A stretch of 64,000 bases of DNA from Lepus europaeus (taxonomy: Eukaryota; Chordata; Mammalia; Lagomorpha; Leporidae): NCBI RefSeq assembly GCF_033115175.1, contig NC_084835.1:98486448-98550447 (forward strand). Reading direction: 5' to 3'. A program made the position numbers and the translations under genes. Shown here in pieces: positions 23,231 to 39,574 of this stretch. How positions within the stretch are numbered: position 1 is the first letter of the stretch; every line of letters begins with the position of its first letter. The notes under the pieces were generated by a model. That model did no database searches and was not told where the DNA came from. It was given only the letters and a program-made list of their open reading frames with translations.

Positions 23231-23554
23231 GAAAGAATGACAACCTGATGTCAGATGAGGACATCAACCTGAATTGGCCACTCTTGCCTTCACTCAGCTC
23301 ATGCTATCAGATTGTTCCAGAAAGGGCAGAGCAACAAGAGGCACTTGGAGTTCCCCGGGCAGCCCTCACACCTGCTGCCCCAGGCTCTGAGCTGAAGTTA
23401 ATCTCCCAGCAGCAGAGCATAAAGACAAAACTGCATCCTAAGTGTTCCCCGAGTGGGGTGGCTGCGGTGCACAATAACCTCTTAGATATTTTATGAACCA
23501 ACAGAACAGAGGCCCTGGCAGGCTCTGAACATAAACAAGAGGAGATGTTAATGA
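23231..23554. other. Unassigned intergenic DNA
   Basis: The 82-residue plus frame at 23248-23496 is not recognisable. Nothing else seen. Confidence 0.4.
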
Positions 23555-23775
23555 CGCTGATTTGATCAGCACACATTGTATACGTTCATTGAGCTATCAC
23601 ACTGCACCCCAGGGATATGCAACATTATTAAGTATGGATGGAAAATACTGTTGATTTTAAAAAGATGGAAATGTCAACTAACCTGTTTGGATCATCACAC
23701 ATTGAATACATGCATCAAATTATCACAGTGTACCCCATACATATGTGCAATTAAAATAAATAATAAATAAATGTT
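23555..23775 (+). repeat. Old L1 3' end with a duplicated terminal segment
   Basis: Two related blocks, about 23564-23630 and 23690-23770, both read 'gatttgatcagcacacattg...' to 'cacactgcacccca...'. This is the well-known terminal wording of old L1 3' UTRs. The second ends with AATAAA-like A/T-rich sequence. Confidence 0.65.
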
Positions 23776-23813
23776 CCCACAACAGAGCTGATATTAGAAA
23801 GAACAAGAAATAC

Positions 23814-24110
23814 ATGGCTGGCACTGTGGCACTGCCAGTTAAGCTGCTGCCTGTGATGTCGACACCCCAGACCTGCACGGGGTGCCTGGTTCAAGTCCTG
23901 GCTGCTCCACTTCCCATCCAGCTTCTTGTTAATGTACCTATCAAAGCAGCTGAAAATGGCCTAAGTGCTTGGGTCCCTGCCGCCCATGTGAGAAACCTGG
24001 ATGGAGCTCCTGGATCCTGGCTTCAGTCTGGCCCAATCTGGGTTGTTGTGGCCATTTAGGAGTGAGCCAATGGATGGAAGACCTTTCTCTCTCTCTTTCG
24101 CTCACTCTCG

Positions 24111-24153
<43 letters not shown>

Positions 24154-24178
24154 ACTGCCTTTCACGTAAATAATTTTT
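23814..24178 (+). repeat. CSINE with CT/CA-expanded tail
   Basis: Head 'atggctggcactgtggcac'. The CT-rich segment has expanded into (CT)n(CA)n at about 24085-24157 before 'ctgcctttcacgtaaataa'. No clear duplication. Confidence 0.88.
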
Positions 24179-24483
24179 TTCAATATGCCCAACAGGGCTG
24201 TGGGGGTGGCTTTGCTCCCCATGGGGAGAACAGGTTAAGTTTTGACTGAGAAGTGTTTTCTATCACCTGACCACATTCGCCCAGGGGGAAATCCTGGCCA
24301 AAGCCTCCCCTAGGAGAGCCCCCTGAGATGTCTTGCCTGCTTCCCCTTCTTTCAGGCTACCACACACTGTGCTCAATCCTCCCGGCCAGTCAGAGAAGGG
24401 CCGGGAAGGAAGGTAGAGGCATGAACTAGAGAAGAGGCAAGGAATTTGTCTGGATTGCTTGTTTATATTTTGATCATACTTTC

Positions 24484-24755
24484 TCATTTACTTTCATCTA
24501 GAAATGAATAGACACACTGAGAGACAGACAGACAACGAGAGATCTCTTACCCACTGATTCACTCCCCAAATGCCCACAGTGGCCAGGACTGGGCCAGGCC
24601 AAAGCCAGGAGCAGGGAACTCAGTCCAAGTCTCCCATGCGGGTATCAGGGACCCAAGTCCTTGAGTCATCACCTGCTGCCTACCATTGTGCACATCAGCA
24701 GGAAGTTAGAATCAAAGTGGAACTGGACTCAAACCCAACCACTTTGGTAAACTCC
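24484..24755 (-). repeat. CSINE, old subtype
   Basis: Left end 'agagacagacagacaacgagagatctctt', body 'cccaaatgcccacagtggccagg', diverged head at the right. Confidence 0.8.
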
Positions 24756-24839
24756 CACCCCGTTTACTGTCAATGGTTTTCCTATACCTCCAATGAAAAA
24801 ATATTCACTATTGCTTTCATTATTTAAAAGATGACCTTG

Positions 24840-25166
24840 GGGCCGGCACCACAGCTCAATAGACTAATACTCCACCTAGCAGCGCCGGCACACCAGGTTC
24901 TAGTCCTGGTCGGGGTGCTGGATTCTGTCCCGGTTGCCCCTTTTCCAGGCCAGCTCTCTGCTGTGGCCCGGGAGTGCAGTGGAGGATGGCCCAAGTACTT
25001 GGGCCCTGCACCCCATGGGAGACCAGGATAAGCACATGGCTCCTTCCTTCAGATCAGCGCGGTACGCCGGCCGCGGCGGCCGTTGGAGGGTGAACCAATG
25101 GCAAAAGGAAGACCTTTCTCTCTCTCTGTCTCTCTCACTGTCCACTCTGCCTGTTAAAAAAAAAAA
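24840..25166 (+). repeat. CSINE, young subtype, full length
   Basis: Head 'ggccggcaccacagctcaa' to A tail. The duplication ATGACCTTG is perfect (24831-24839 and 25167-25175). Confidence 0.94.
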
Positions 25167-25175
25167 ATGACCTTG

Positions 25176-25520
25176 AACTGTTCTCTCCCATAAAGAACAT
25201 GGAGAAGCCCCAGAGCTCAACTGCCTGCCACAGGCTGCCTGCTGTTGGCCACTCTGTGAGCTCCAGTCCCAGGTACGCTCAGAAGCATGGAAGGCAAGAT
25301 TTGGATGCCACTGACTGTGAGGATGCCCCTGCGACTCCCCCACCCCAGCCTGAGAAGGAAGTCACGGGGCCAGTATCACCTCACTGCTGAGGGAACTGGA
25401 AGTTCCAGGCATTGCTTTTGGGAGCTGACCTTGTTCATTGACAACTCAGTCTAGACTGTGTTTAATGCAAAGCCTGGGGAGATCCACGATGCCAGGCCAG
25501 CCTCTGGTTTGCTTTGCTTT
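25176..25520. other. Unassigned intergenic DNA
   Basis: No gene or nameable repeat. Confidence 0.4.
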
Positions 25521-25838
25521 TTAAGATTTATTTATTTACTTGAAGTTCGAGTTATGCAGAGAGAGGAGAGGCAGAGAGAGATAGAGAGGTCTTCCATCCA
25601 CTGGTTCACTCCCCAATTGGCCTCAACAGCTGGAGCTGCACTGATCCGAAGCCAGGATTTTCTTCCAGGTCTCCCACATGAGTGCAGGGGCCCAAGGACT
25701 TGGGCCATCTTCTACTGCTTTCCCAGGCCACAGCAGAGAGCTGGATAAGAAGTGGAGCAGCTGGGGCTTGAACTGGCGTCCATATGGGATGCCAACACTG
25801 AGGGTAGCAGCTTTACCCACTACACCACAGCACTGGCC
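25521..25838 (-). repeat. CSINE, full length
   Basis: Begins 'tttttaagatttatttattt' and ends with the head 'taccacagcactggcccc'-like wording. It is the intermediate subtype. Confidence 0.9.
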
Positions 25839-26570
25839 CCAGCCACTGCTTTTCTTGAGAAAGGTCAAAGCTGTGTCCAGAAGGACAAAGTTCTTTTAAA
25901 ATTAAGCAGCTTCAACTGAGCATCTTCCATTATCTTCATCATAAACTCCTCTCTGTGTGTTTACTGATAACTAAGGGGAGACAACAAGACATAAATAAAA
26001 TAGGTTAACCTTTAAATAAGTAAGCTACACTAATAGTCATACGGGAAATTGTGTGTGTTCCCTTATGTGATAAAATTTTTATTTAGGAAATTGAAATTTG
26101 CTCATTTAAGTCATAAACTGACCTCGCCCGCTTTGAATTCATGCAACCTGCCACCCTGAGCCTGATGTACACTCCCTTGCGAGTCACAAACCCTCTGGTC
26201 CCTGAGTTTACCCTTCTCAGACTCACGAGGTGCCTAGGAAATCCACTTCCTCTCCAGCAGATCCAAATCCAAACATCCTAAAATTTTCATTTTCCCCTAA
26301 TGGAGTCATAAATGGATTTTTTTTTCAGTTGAACTTAACCCTAATCTTAAAGCAACACAAAGGAAGACTGTTGGGTTTTCCACAGTTTCTGAGTGTCACT
26401 CTTCCTTCCTACCCACTCGGGGAGTTTGGGTGGGAGGAAGTTGTACATTACAGTTAGATTTGTAGCCCGCATCCTGTCTCACCCGTGACAGGGGCCTTGT
26501 TGTCTAGGAAAGCCTGCTTACGCAAAACAATGTGTCATACCCAATTTTACAGATTTTATATATCTTTTAA
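25839..26570. other. AT-rich intergenic DNA
   Basis: No gene or nameable repeat. Confidence 0.4.
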
Positions 26571-26571
26571 A

Positions 26572-26866
26572 TTTTTATTTTTTTCTTTTGAGAGAAAGAG
26601 AGAGAGCACTCTCATCCACCATTTCACGCCCCACATGCCTGCGACAGCCAGGGCTGGGCCAGGCCAAAGCCAGGAGCCAGGGATGCCATCCAGGTCTCCC
26701 ATGTGGGTAGCAGAAGATCGATAACTTGAATCATCACTTCTGGCTCCTGGGGTCTGCACTGAAGGAAGCTGGAGCGAGCAGCCTGATCTGAGTAGCGAAG
26801 CCAGGCATTCCAGTGGGGGATGCAGGCGTCCTAACTGGTGTCTGAACTATGGAGCCATGCCGGCCC
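26572..26866 (-). repeat. CSINE, old subtype, full length
   Basis: T-rich tail, 'tgagagaaagagagagagcac', body, and head ending 'gagccatgccggcccc'. Imperfect TTTTAT-ATCTTTT-like repeats flank it. Confidence 0.86.
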
Positions 26867-26879
26867 CTTGCTTTTATGT

Positions 26880-27158
26880 CTTTTTTCTTTTTCTCTTTCT
26901 TTTTTTTTTTTTTTTTTCCTTTTTTTTTTTTTTTTTTTTAGATTTATTTATTTGTCAGGCAGAGTTACAGAGAGAGGGAGAGACAGATCTTCCATCTGCT
27001 GATTCACTCCCTAAATGGCCACACCAGCTGGGGCTGGGCCAGGCAGAAGCCAGAAGCCAGGAGCTAGCTTCCTCTGTGTCTCCACGTGGGCGGCAGGGGT
27101 CCAAGCACTTGGGCTACCCTCTGCTGCTTTCCCAGCCATATCAGCAGGGAAAGGGCAG
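26880..27158 (-). repeat. CSINE, head-truncated, long interrupted poly-T
   Basis: A T-rich run at 26880-26939 is followed by 'agatttatttatttgtcaggcagag' and the body as far as 'atcagcaggg'. The tRNA-like head is missing. It abuts the previous SINE in the same orientation. Confidence 0.83.
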
Positions 27159-27334
27159 CTGCTGCTTTTATATTTCTCAGATTGGTTTATATATCGATTA
27201 TTTCTTCTTTCACATTGAGATCTGTTTCAATATTCCAATTCACTCCTTCCACCGTTCCCCTTGGGTAAATGGGCTCCGAAAATGAGGGGCTACTGCAAGA
27301 TCAGAGCACTTCCTTCTGGGTGACACTGCACAGT

Positions 27335-27485
27335 CACTTAGGCCATCTCCTGTGTCATCAGAGTCTCTCACGTGGTGGATTTTTACCCCTTTTACAGGTG
27401 AAGAAACTGAGGCTCCAAGGGATAAGTGATTACGTCAGGGTGTAAAGCCAGCTCTTCTGTCACCATGTCCTGTGTTCTTCTAGCA
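27335..27485 (+). repeat. MIR
   Basis: MIR core wording 'cccttttacaggtgaagaaactgaggctccaagg' at about 27388-27420. Flanks diverged. Confidence 0.85.
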
Positions 27486-28269
27486 CACACAGGGTCACAT
27501 CTGAGAGATGAGCCTCTCTGGGTTTCCAGCACGTGGTTCTGTCAGCTGGTGGAGCCAGGGAGGCACAGCAAAAAGCCTCAGCTTCCCCATTGCAGTCCTG
27601 CTGTGGCCCAGGCAGGGGCCTCCAGCAGGTGCCTCTAGCAGTGTGGCTTAGGAAGTGACCTTTTCACTCTCTGATCTACACTTCTGAAAACCATTTTCTT
27701 CTTGCAGGGGACCGTGGGGCCATTATTATGTGACCATTGGCAGAACTGCTGTAGGAAATTCATTAGCTTGAAAGGAACAGACTCACAGCCGTCACATCGG
27801 GAAACAGAAGGCAGAGCATCAGTTATTAACAAGAGATTGCCTCGGACACCCGAGACGGGAGTATTAGTGGGGCTGCTGGGAATATTATGATGCAACGAAC
27901 AGGACCTCCTGAAGCTACCCTGAGAGCGTGAGAAGCCATCACTCCCCCACAAGAGTTCACAGGCCCCGGGAGAAGGATAACTTGCCAGTCTCGCTCAGTC
28001 TTATTTTTACTAAAATCCTAAAACCTAACAGGCGGCAGATTTGTGCACTGTCAAAACACCAGCACTTGTGATTCATTAAATGCAACCAATCTTTCCCAAA
28101 CTTTCTAGAGGTGAGCCTCAAAGCCAAGTTCCTAGACAACAGGTGAGGAGTGAGATCTGAGGGCTGCCTCCAAGGCCAGAGGACCAAGCCCTCCAAGCCA
28201 GGCCAGAGGGGACCTCCCTGGGGACCTGGACAGCTCTGAGAAGAGAAGGTCTGGAGAGCTGGGTGGGAG
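27486..28269. other. Unassigned intergenic DNA
   Basis: No gene found. The 105-residue minus frame at 27635-27952 is not recognisable. Confidence 0.4.
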
Positions 28270-28284
28270 CGAGAACCAAACGAG

Positions 28285-28450
28285 AGAGCATTTCCTGAGC
28301 ACCTTGGTGAGCACCCACTGAATCTGCAGCCCAGCCACTCTGGTGAGTGCCCTGTTGTCTACTGCAGATGGGTAAACTGAGGCCGCTGCTGCTCAGAGTC
28401 ACACAGGCTTTGCCGGGTCAGCCCCCACCTCTGACCCCACCTCTGCGCTG
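28285..28450 (+). repeat. MIR
   Basis: MIR core 'gatgggtaaactgaggccgctgctgctcagagtcacacaggc' at about 28367-28408. Confidence 0.8.
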
Positions 28451-28554
28451 CTCTCCCTCTGAAGGAGGGGCACTTAGAATCCAACCGGGGACTGGTGGTG
28501 GCACACACAGAACAGGAGAGCTGAACAGCAGGGAGTTAGGAGGGGCTAAGGGAA

Positions 28555-28610
28555 AATATATGAGGGTACTTCAGAAAGTGGAAATCAAAAACTAAAGAAA
28601 GTGAGAAAGA
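28555..28610 (+). repeat. Short L1 3'-UTR-like fragment
   Basis: 'atgagggtacttcagaaagt' matches a widespread mammalian L1 3' UTR wording. Too short for a firm call. Confidence 0.4.
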
Positions 28611-28616
28611 AAGTTT

Positions 28617-28832
28617 TTTGCACAGCAGGTTAAGCCACTGCTTGCAATGCCAGCACCCCATATCAGAGTGCTGGTTCATGTCCCAGCTGCTCTGCTTCTG
28701 ATCCAGCTCCCTGCTAATGTGCTGGGGAAAGCAGTGGAGGATGGCCCAAGTGCTTGGGCCCCTGCCACCCATGTGGGACACTCAGGAGGAGTTCTGTGCT
28801 CCCAGCTTCAGTGTGGTCCTGCTCTGGCAGTT
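28617..28832 (+). repeat. CSINE broken at both ends, joined to U2 pseudogene
   Basis: Starts inside the head ('gcacagcaggttaagccactg') and stops in the right half, just before the 'gccatttggggagtg' block. The next base begins the U2-like sequence on the opposite strand. Confidence 0.85.
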
Positions 28833-29017
28833 GGTTGCACCATTCCTGGAGGGACCACAATACCAGGTCGATGCATAGAGTGGACAGAGCAAGCTCCTAT
28901 TCCAACTCCTTGCTCCAAAAATCCATTAATATATTGGCCTCGTATAGAAGAGGTATCAGACGTTAAACGGATAAGAACATACTATTCTTGATCTCAGCCA
29001 AAAGGCTAAGAAGTGAT
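28833..29017 (-). pseudogene. U2 spliceosomal snRNA pseudogene, full length
   Basis: Read on the minus strand from 29017, it starts ATCACTTCTTAGCCTTTTGG. It continues through the branch-site recognition region, the Sm-site-like ATTTTTGG and the 3' stem-loops to GGTGCAACC, spanning about 185 nt (U2 is about 188). Substitutions include loss of the first G of the GUAGUA branch-recognition motif (AUAGUA here) and several stem changes. No snRNA promoter element (PSE/DSE) is seen upstream and no poly-A follows. It is most likely a retroposed copy and non-functional. Homology was judged from the known U2 sequence. Confidence 0.93.
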
Positions 29018-29274
29018 TCAGAATTTCTATAGGGGAAGCTTCTGATGGAAAAATGAAGATTTTCCTTAAAACTTTTTGTAAGAGCGATATGATCCCCCCA
29101 AAATTGGCATAATAAGCAGGAAGTGATTACTGAAAAAAAAATATATAAATATATATATTTATAAATTTATAAAAATGTGCATTTGATTTACATAAAAGGC
29201 TAAGTGAGTTTAATAGAAGAGCAGAAGCTGAGGAGTTGTGTCAGTTTGTTTTATTTTTCACATCTCTAACCATC
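29018..29274. other. AT-rich DNA beside the U2 pseudogene
   Basis: Includes the palindromic run tatataaatatatatatttataaatttataa at about 29140-29172. No gene. Confidence 0.5.
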
Positions 29275-29495
29275 CGTCAGTGCAGGCTCCAGAAGTCAGA
29301 CCACATGGGCTTCAATTCTGGCTCCACCATTTCCGAAGTTATTCTCAGCAAATGGCCTCGCTGTCTCATCTCTAAATGAGGGCAATAATCTAGGATTTAT
29401 CTCACAGGTTGTTGTGTCACGTAATACTTGCCAAAAAAGCACTTAGTACCTGATAAATCGCAAACACTCTCAATAAATATTACTTACTTTGATTG
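29275..29495 (+). repeat. MIR
   Basis: MIR order: 'gcttcaattctggctccaccatt', 'ctgtctcatctctaaatgagggcaataat', 'cacaggttgttgtgtca' and terminal 'ctcaataaatatta'. Confidence 0.82.
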
Positions 29496-30084
29496 CTACA
29501 TAAGTTATAACCAGCCTATGGATTTTCAGCCAGGCTTCTATGTAGTTTTTCTCTTTCTTAATTCTTATTTAAGATGATCTCAGCAGCAATGGCTGTTTAA
29601 AGTTATAAAACATGCCAACTTCTTGGCATCTTGGCCATCTCTCAATCTTGGCAAGAGAAGGTATCAATAGCAAATAGCAACATATTAATAGAAAAGACAT
29701 TTTGAAGTTATTTTAAGCTATTCTCCCATGCCTCAGAAATCAAATATTAAAAATACGTAATAGCTGAAAGAGATGAACATAAAGAAAATGCAAAGAAATA
29801 ATTATTGAATGGACATAGACTTGAATCATTTTTGAGAAAGTGTGTTATGTTCTCATCAAATTTGGGAGAAAATGAGCTATCTGAAAGCCATTTAGCATTT
29901 GACTTCGGATGCATTTATGGGTGTATGTGATGTAAGGCATTATTTTGGTTATGGATTTCTCTCCTAACAGCCCCCTTTCCTGTGGCAAGCAGAGCGGGAA
30001 GAAGAGGCGTCCAGTGGAATAGACAGGGGAACCATGAGGCCCCAGCAACGCGTCCACACGGGGCCATTCCCTGCTTCTCTGCGC
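29496..30084 (-). other. Probable 3' UTR/downstream flank of the MROH2-like gene
   Basis: This lies directly 3' (minus strand) of the stop codon at 30085-30087. No clear polyadenylation signal could be assigned, so the transcript end is unknown. A TTTATT (minus-strand AATAAA) is at about 29249, a possible but unproven signal. Confidence 0.4.
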
Positions 30085-36071
<5,987 letters not shown>

Positions 36072-36305
36072 CTACACGGTGAAGAAGCTGATGGAGGAAG
36101 AGGAGGGGAGGGAAGGAAAACCACGCAGGGCTGGTGTTGAGGAGGGTCTGGGGGAACTATGGAGAGAGGTGCTCTCCCGGCTGTGGTTTCTAAATATTCA
36201 ATATTCATTTTTTACTTTTATTATTCAGTTGGCAACCAGTAAAATTCTTCCCACTGTATCTTCTTGTCATCCTATAAACTTTCTGTCCATGTTAAAAGAA
36301 CTGGC

Positions 36306-36569
36306 ATTTGACCTGCGTTGTGGCACAGTGAGTTAAGCTGCTGCTTGCAACATCAGCATCCTATAGGGGCACCAGTTCAAGTCCCAGCTGCTCCACTTCT
36401 GATCCAGCTCCCTGCTAATGCACTTGGGAAAGCAGCCAAAGATGACCCAAATAATTGGGCTCCACCCACATGGGAGACCTGGGTGGGGTTCCAGGTTCCT
36501 GGCTTTGGCTTGACCCAGTCCTAGCCTTTGCAGCCATTAGGGGAGTGAACCAGTGGATGAAAGATATTG

Positions 36570-36601
<32 letters not shown>

Positions 36602-36640
36602 CTCTTTCAAATAAATAAATAAATCTTAATAAAAGAAGTT
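36306..36640 (+). repeat. CSINE, intermediate subtype
   Basis: Head 'ctgcgttgtggcacagtgagttaag', a (CT) run at 36571-36598, tail 'tttcaaataaataaataaatc'. Confidence 0.9.
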
Positions 36641-36765
36641 TATTTAAAAACAACCACCATTCACTTGTTTTCAGGGGGACCTCAGCAGAGCAGGTGTAAC
36701 TACAGCCCAGGTAGGCACAGATCTGCTGGGAGGGGACATTCAGTCACAACGAAACGTTGATGTCA

Positions 36766-36918
<153 letters not shown>

Positions 36919-36984
36919 TCATCAGCAAAAACACTGTCATCGAGGCAGGAATCCTGAGTCTGTCCTTAGGAACCTTTCACCCAG

Positions 36985-37205
36985 GGCTTCCTCCAGGTCT
37001 CCCATGTGGGTGAGAGGGCCCAAGCACCTGGGCCGTCCTCCACTGCTTTCCCAGGCTCATTAGCAGGGAGCTGGATCGGAAGTGGAGCAACCCATCCCCG
37101 GAACCGGCGCCCACATGGGATGCAGCACAGGCTGCTGCTTAACTCGCTACACTACAATGCCAGCCCCTCTCTGTAACTCTTACATAAATCTTTAAAAATA
37201 AGAAA
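36985..37205 (-). repeat. CSINE fragment with inverted tail piece
   Basis: 36985-37168 is the antisense middle-to-head of a CSINE. 37169-37205 ('tctctgtaactcttacataaatcttt') is the sense-strand 3' end of a CSINE. The two parts face opposite ways and meet directly after the head. Confidence 0.78.
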
Positions 37206-37427
37206 AAAGGAACTAGGAGTTAAGTCAGGGTCACAAAGTGGGGGCTTTGTGTCTCGAGCTTGTAGCTTCTCAGGGACTCCCATGACCCTCACGGTCCTTC
37301 CTGCCTGCAGCTCCTCGCGCTCCAGCCAGCAAGTTCAGCCTGCTACACCCACCCCACCAAAGCAAGCGGATCCCTCCCAGCTGTTGCAGCACCAGATATC
37401 AAACAGGCATGTTTCAAAGAGATGACA

Positions 37428-37697
37428 GGGGCAGGCACTTGGCGTAGTAGTTAAACCACCTCCTGGAACCCCCACAGCTCATATCACAGTGCCTGGGTTT
37501 GAGTCTTGGCTCTGCTGATGCAGACCCTGGGAGCAGCAGTAATGGATCAAGTAGTTAGGCTTCTGCCGTACACACATGGGAGACGTGGATTGAGCTCCCA
37601 GCTCGCAGCTTTTGCTTAGCCCAATCCCAGCCATAGTGGGCATCTGGGAAGTGAGCTAGCATATGGAAGATGGATCCCTCTCTCTCATTCTCTCTAA
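37428..37697 (+). repeat. CSINE, old subtype
   Basis: Head 'ggggcaggcacttggcgtagtagttaaacc', end 'ctctctctcattctctc'. The A tail is lost. Confidence 0.83.
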
Positions 37698-38296
37698 GGT
37701 GTTCTAGCTCCTTCTGCAAGCCCGGAACACCCTTGTTTCCTGGTAGAAGCAGGTTTCTCTGTGATTTTCCGTGGCCTTCACAGGTGCCCTGCTGGTTGAC
37801 CAAGCCCAGGAGGTCACCTTGAATGCAAAGACACAGCTCTGCGTGGCACTTCGTTTATCCATGAGCTCTTTCTTCAGCGAGTTCCCCTTGTTCTGGGAAA
37901 TGCTTCCTGAGTGTGCCACACCCAGGTCCCCTGCACTCGCTACCCCGAGGCCCTGGGGCTCCTCTTCACCGTGACATTGTGGCCGTACCCGGTCTTACTG
38001 AAAAGACATGGATCTGGGGTGATCTTCTGATGCTTAGATCTGTTACGCTGACTCCCAGAGGCCTTTGCAGGCAGGAATCCTTCTGATTCAACAAACAAGG
38101 TTTACACTTAACAATCCATTCACTTGTGAAACCAACAGCCCAAATTCCCTTGATGTTATCTGTAAACTAAGAGGAAGCAGCTGTCAGTCCTCCCCACACA
38201 AACTTACCAGCGGCAGCCATAATAACACGAATAGCTACCAGCTGTGGGGCACTGCCATTTATTGGTTGAGCATTTTGTACCTGGGGCTGGAGAAGC
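37698..38296. other. Unassigned DNA, no exon convincingly seen
   Basis: Several short frames on the minus strand (37704-37919, 37555-37803) have no recognisable MROH or other domain. Confidence 0.4.
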
Positions 38297-38316
38297 TGAC
38301 CTCTGACCTCTGACCT
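38297..38316 (-). promoter_or_regulatory. Three TGACCT half-sites spaced by 1 bp (DR1-like)
   Basis: TGACCT occurs at 38297-38302, 38304-38309 and 38311-38316 with a single C between each. AGGTCA repeats with 1-bp spacing (read on the minus strand) are the DR1 type recognised by HNF4 and RXR heterodimers. It lies about 1.3 kb from the CpG island. It may also be a chance 7-bp minisatellite of three units. Confidence 0.4.
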
Positions 38317-38710
38317 CTCAGCAGGTGCACTGCGACTCTCTCACAGGCCTTCTGTGAACCACACCAGCCAAGGTCATGGCTGGGGGAGCCCCCAACCCCA
38401 TGTCTGCCCCATCAATCTGGCTAGGACAGCTGTTACCATAACTGTGAAATGGAATGGAATATTGTACTCACTGACAAAATATGAGTACCCATACAAAGGA
38501 GTTTGGCTGAAAGCAAGGATAAATTTCAGAAAGTTTCAACACTAGGAAACTGTATTAGTGATGCTGTCCAGTGAGGTGCACGGACAGTAACAGTTTGGGA
38601 AAAGTTGTAAGAATCTGGAATGACCTCTGGATTGGGAACGATTCTGCAGCAAATGACATACAGGGGCCTCCCCTGAAGTATCTTTAAATGCTCACTAAGT
38701 TAAAAAAAAA

Positions 38711-39018
38711 TTTCTATTCATTTATTTAATTTTTTTAAAGGCAGAGAGAGAGAGAGAGACATCTTCCGTCCATTGGTTCAGTCTCCAAAAGCTTGCCACA
38801 GCCAGGCCAAGCTGAAGCCAGGAGCCCAGAACTCAAATCTGGGTCTCCCACGTGGGTAGCAGAACCCAAGTACCTGAGCCACCGCCTGCTCACTCCTGGG
38901 ATGTGCACCATCAGGTAGCTGACACCGGAGCAGAGCTAAGACCTGAACTCAGGCGCTCTGACATGGGCTACGGGCATCCCGAGCTGCCTCTTAACGGCTG
39001 CACCAAATGCCAGCTCCC
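38711..39018 (-). repeat. CSINE, old subtype
   Basis: Left end 'tttatttaatttttttaaaggcagagagagag', middle with 'gccaggccaagctgaagccagg', diverged head 'ctgcaccaaatgccagctcc'. Confidence 0.82.
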
Positions 39019-39574
39019 CGTGCAGCCAAAAAAACCCAAACCAGAACTCAAAGTGTGGTGCATGTGGCTTATGGGAGAAAGCTCAAAAAGGCCAACAAGA
39101 GGCCCCAGGTTCAAAGCCAAGGTCAGGGCCAGCGGTGGGAGACTGAGGGCGAACCCGGTGAAGGTGGAAGGCTGGAGGCGGCTGCCATCTATGCTGTTTC
39201 CGTGCAAGGAGTCCAGGGCCCACCCCCATCTCTCAAACGAGGGAGACTTCGCTGTATTTATTTCCTCCTAAGCAGGTCTTAGCTGTCCCCGTGTTAGAAC
39301 AGAAGACGCCGGGGGCGTAGAGCCCGATGTTAGACCGCCCTCCCGGAGCTAAGCAGCAGAAGAGCGAGTTCACGGCGCCAAGACCCGCACTTCCATTCCC
39401 GATGCCACAAGCCCGAGCTCAGCCCCTGTGCTCACAATGTCCCGTGAGCCAGTGAGGCGGGTGGTGTAGACGCATCCGTGTGGACACCACTCTCTTCCCT
39501 CAGTCCCGCCCCTCCTAGCGCTCTTTGCTGACAACGAAACCATTCAGCACCCACCTACGGACCCCTTTTTTGTG

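Noticed and set aside
28833-29017. Functional U2 snRNA gene
   Set aside because: Changes in the branch-recognition motif and stems, and no PSE/DSE promoter upstream on the minus strand.
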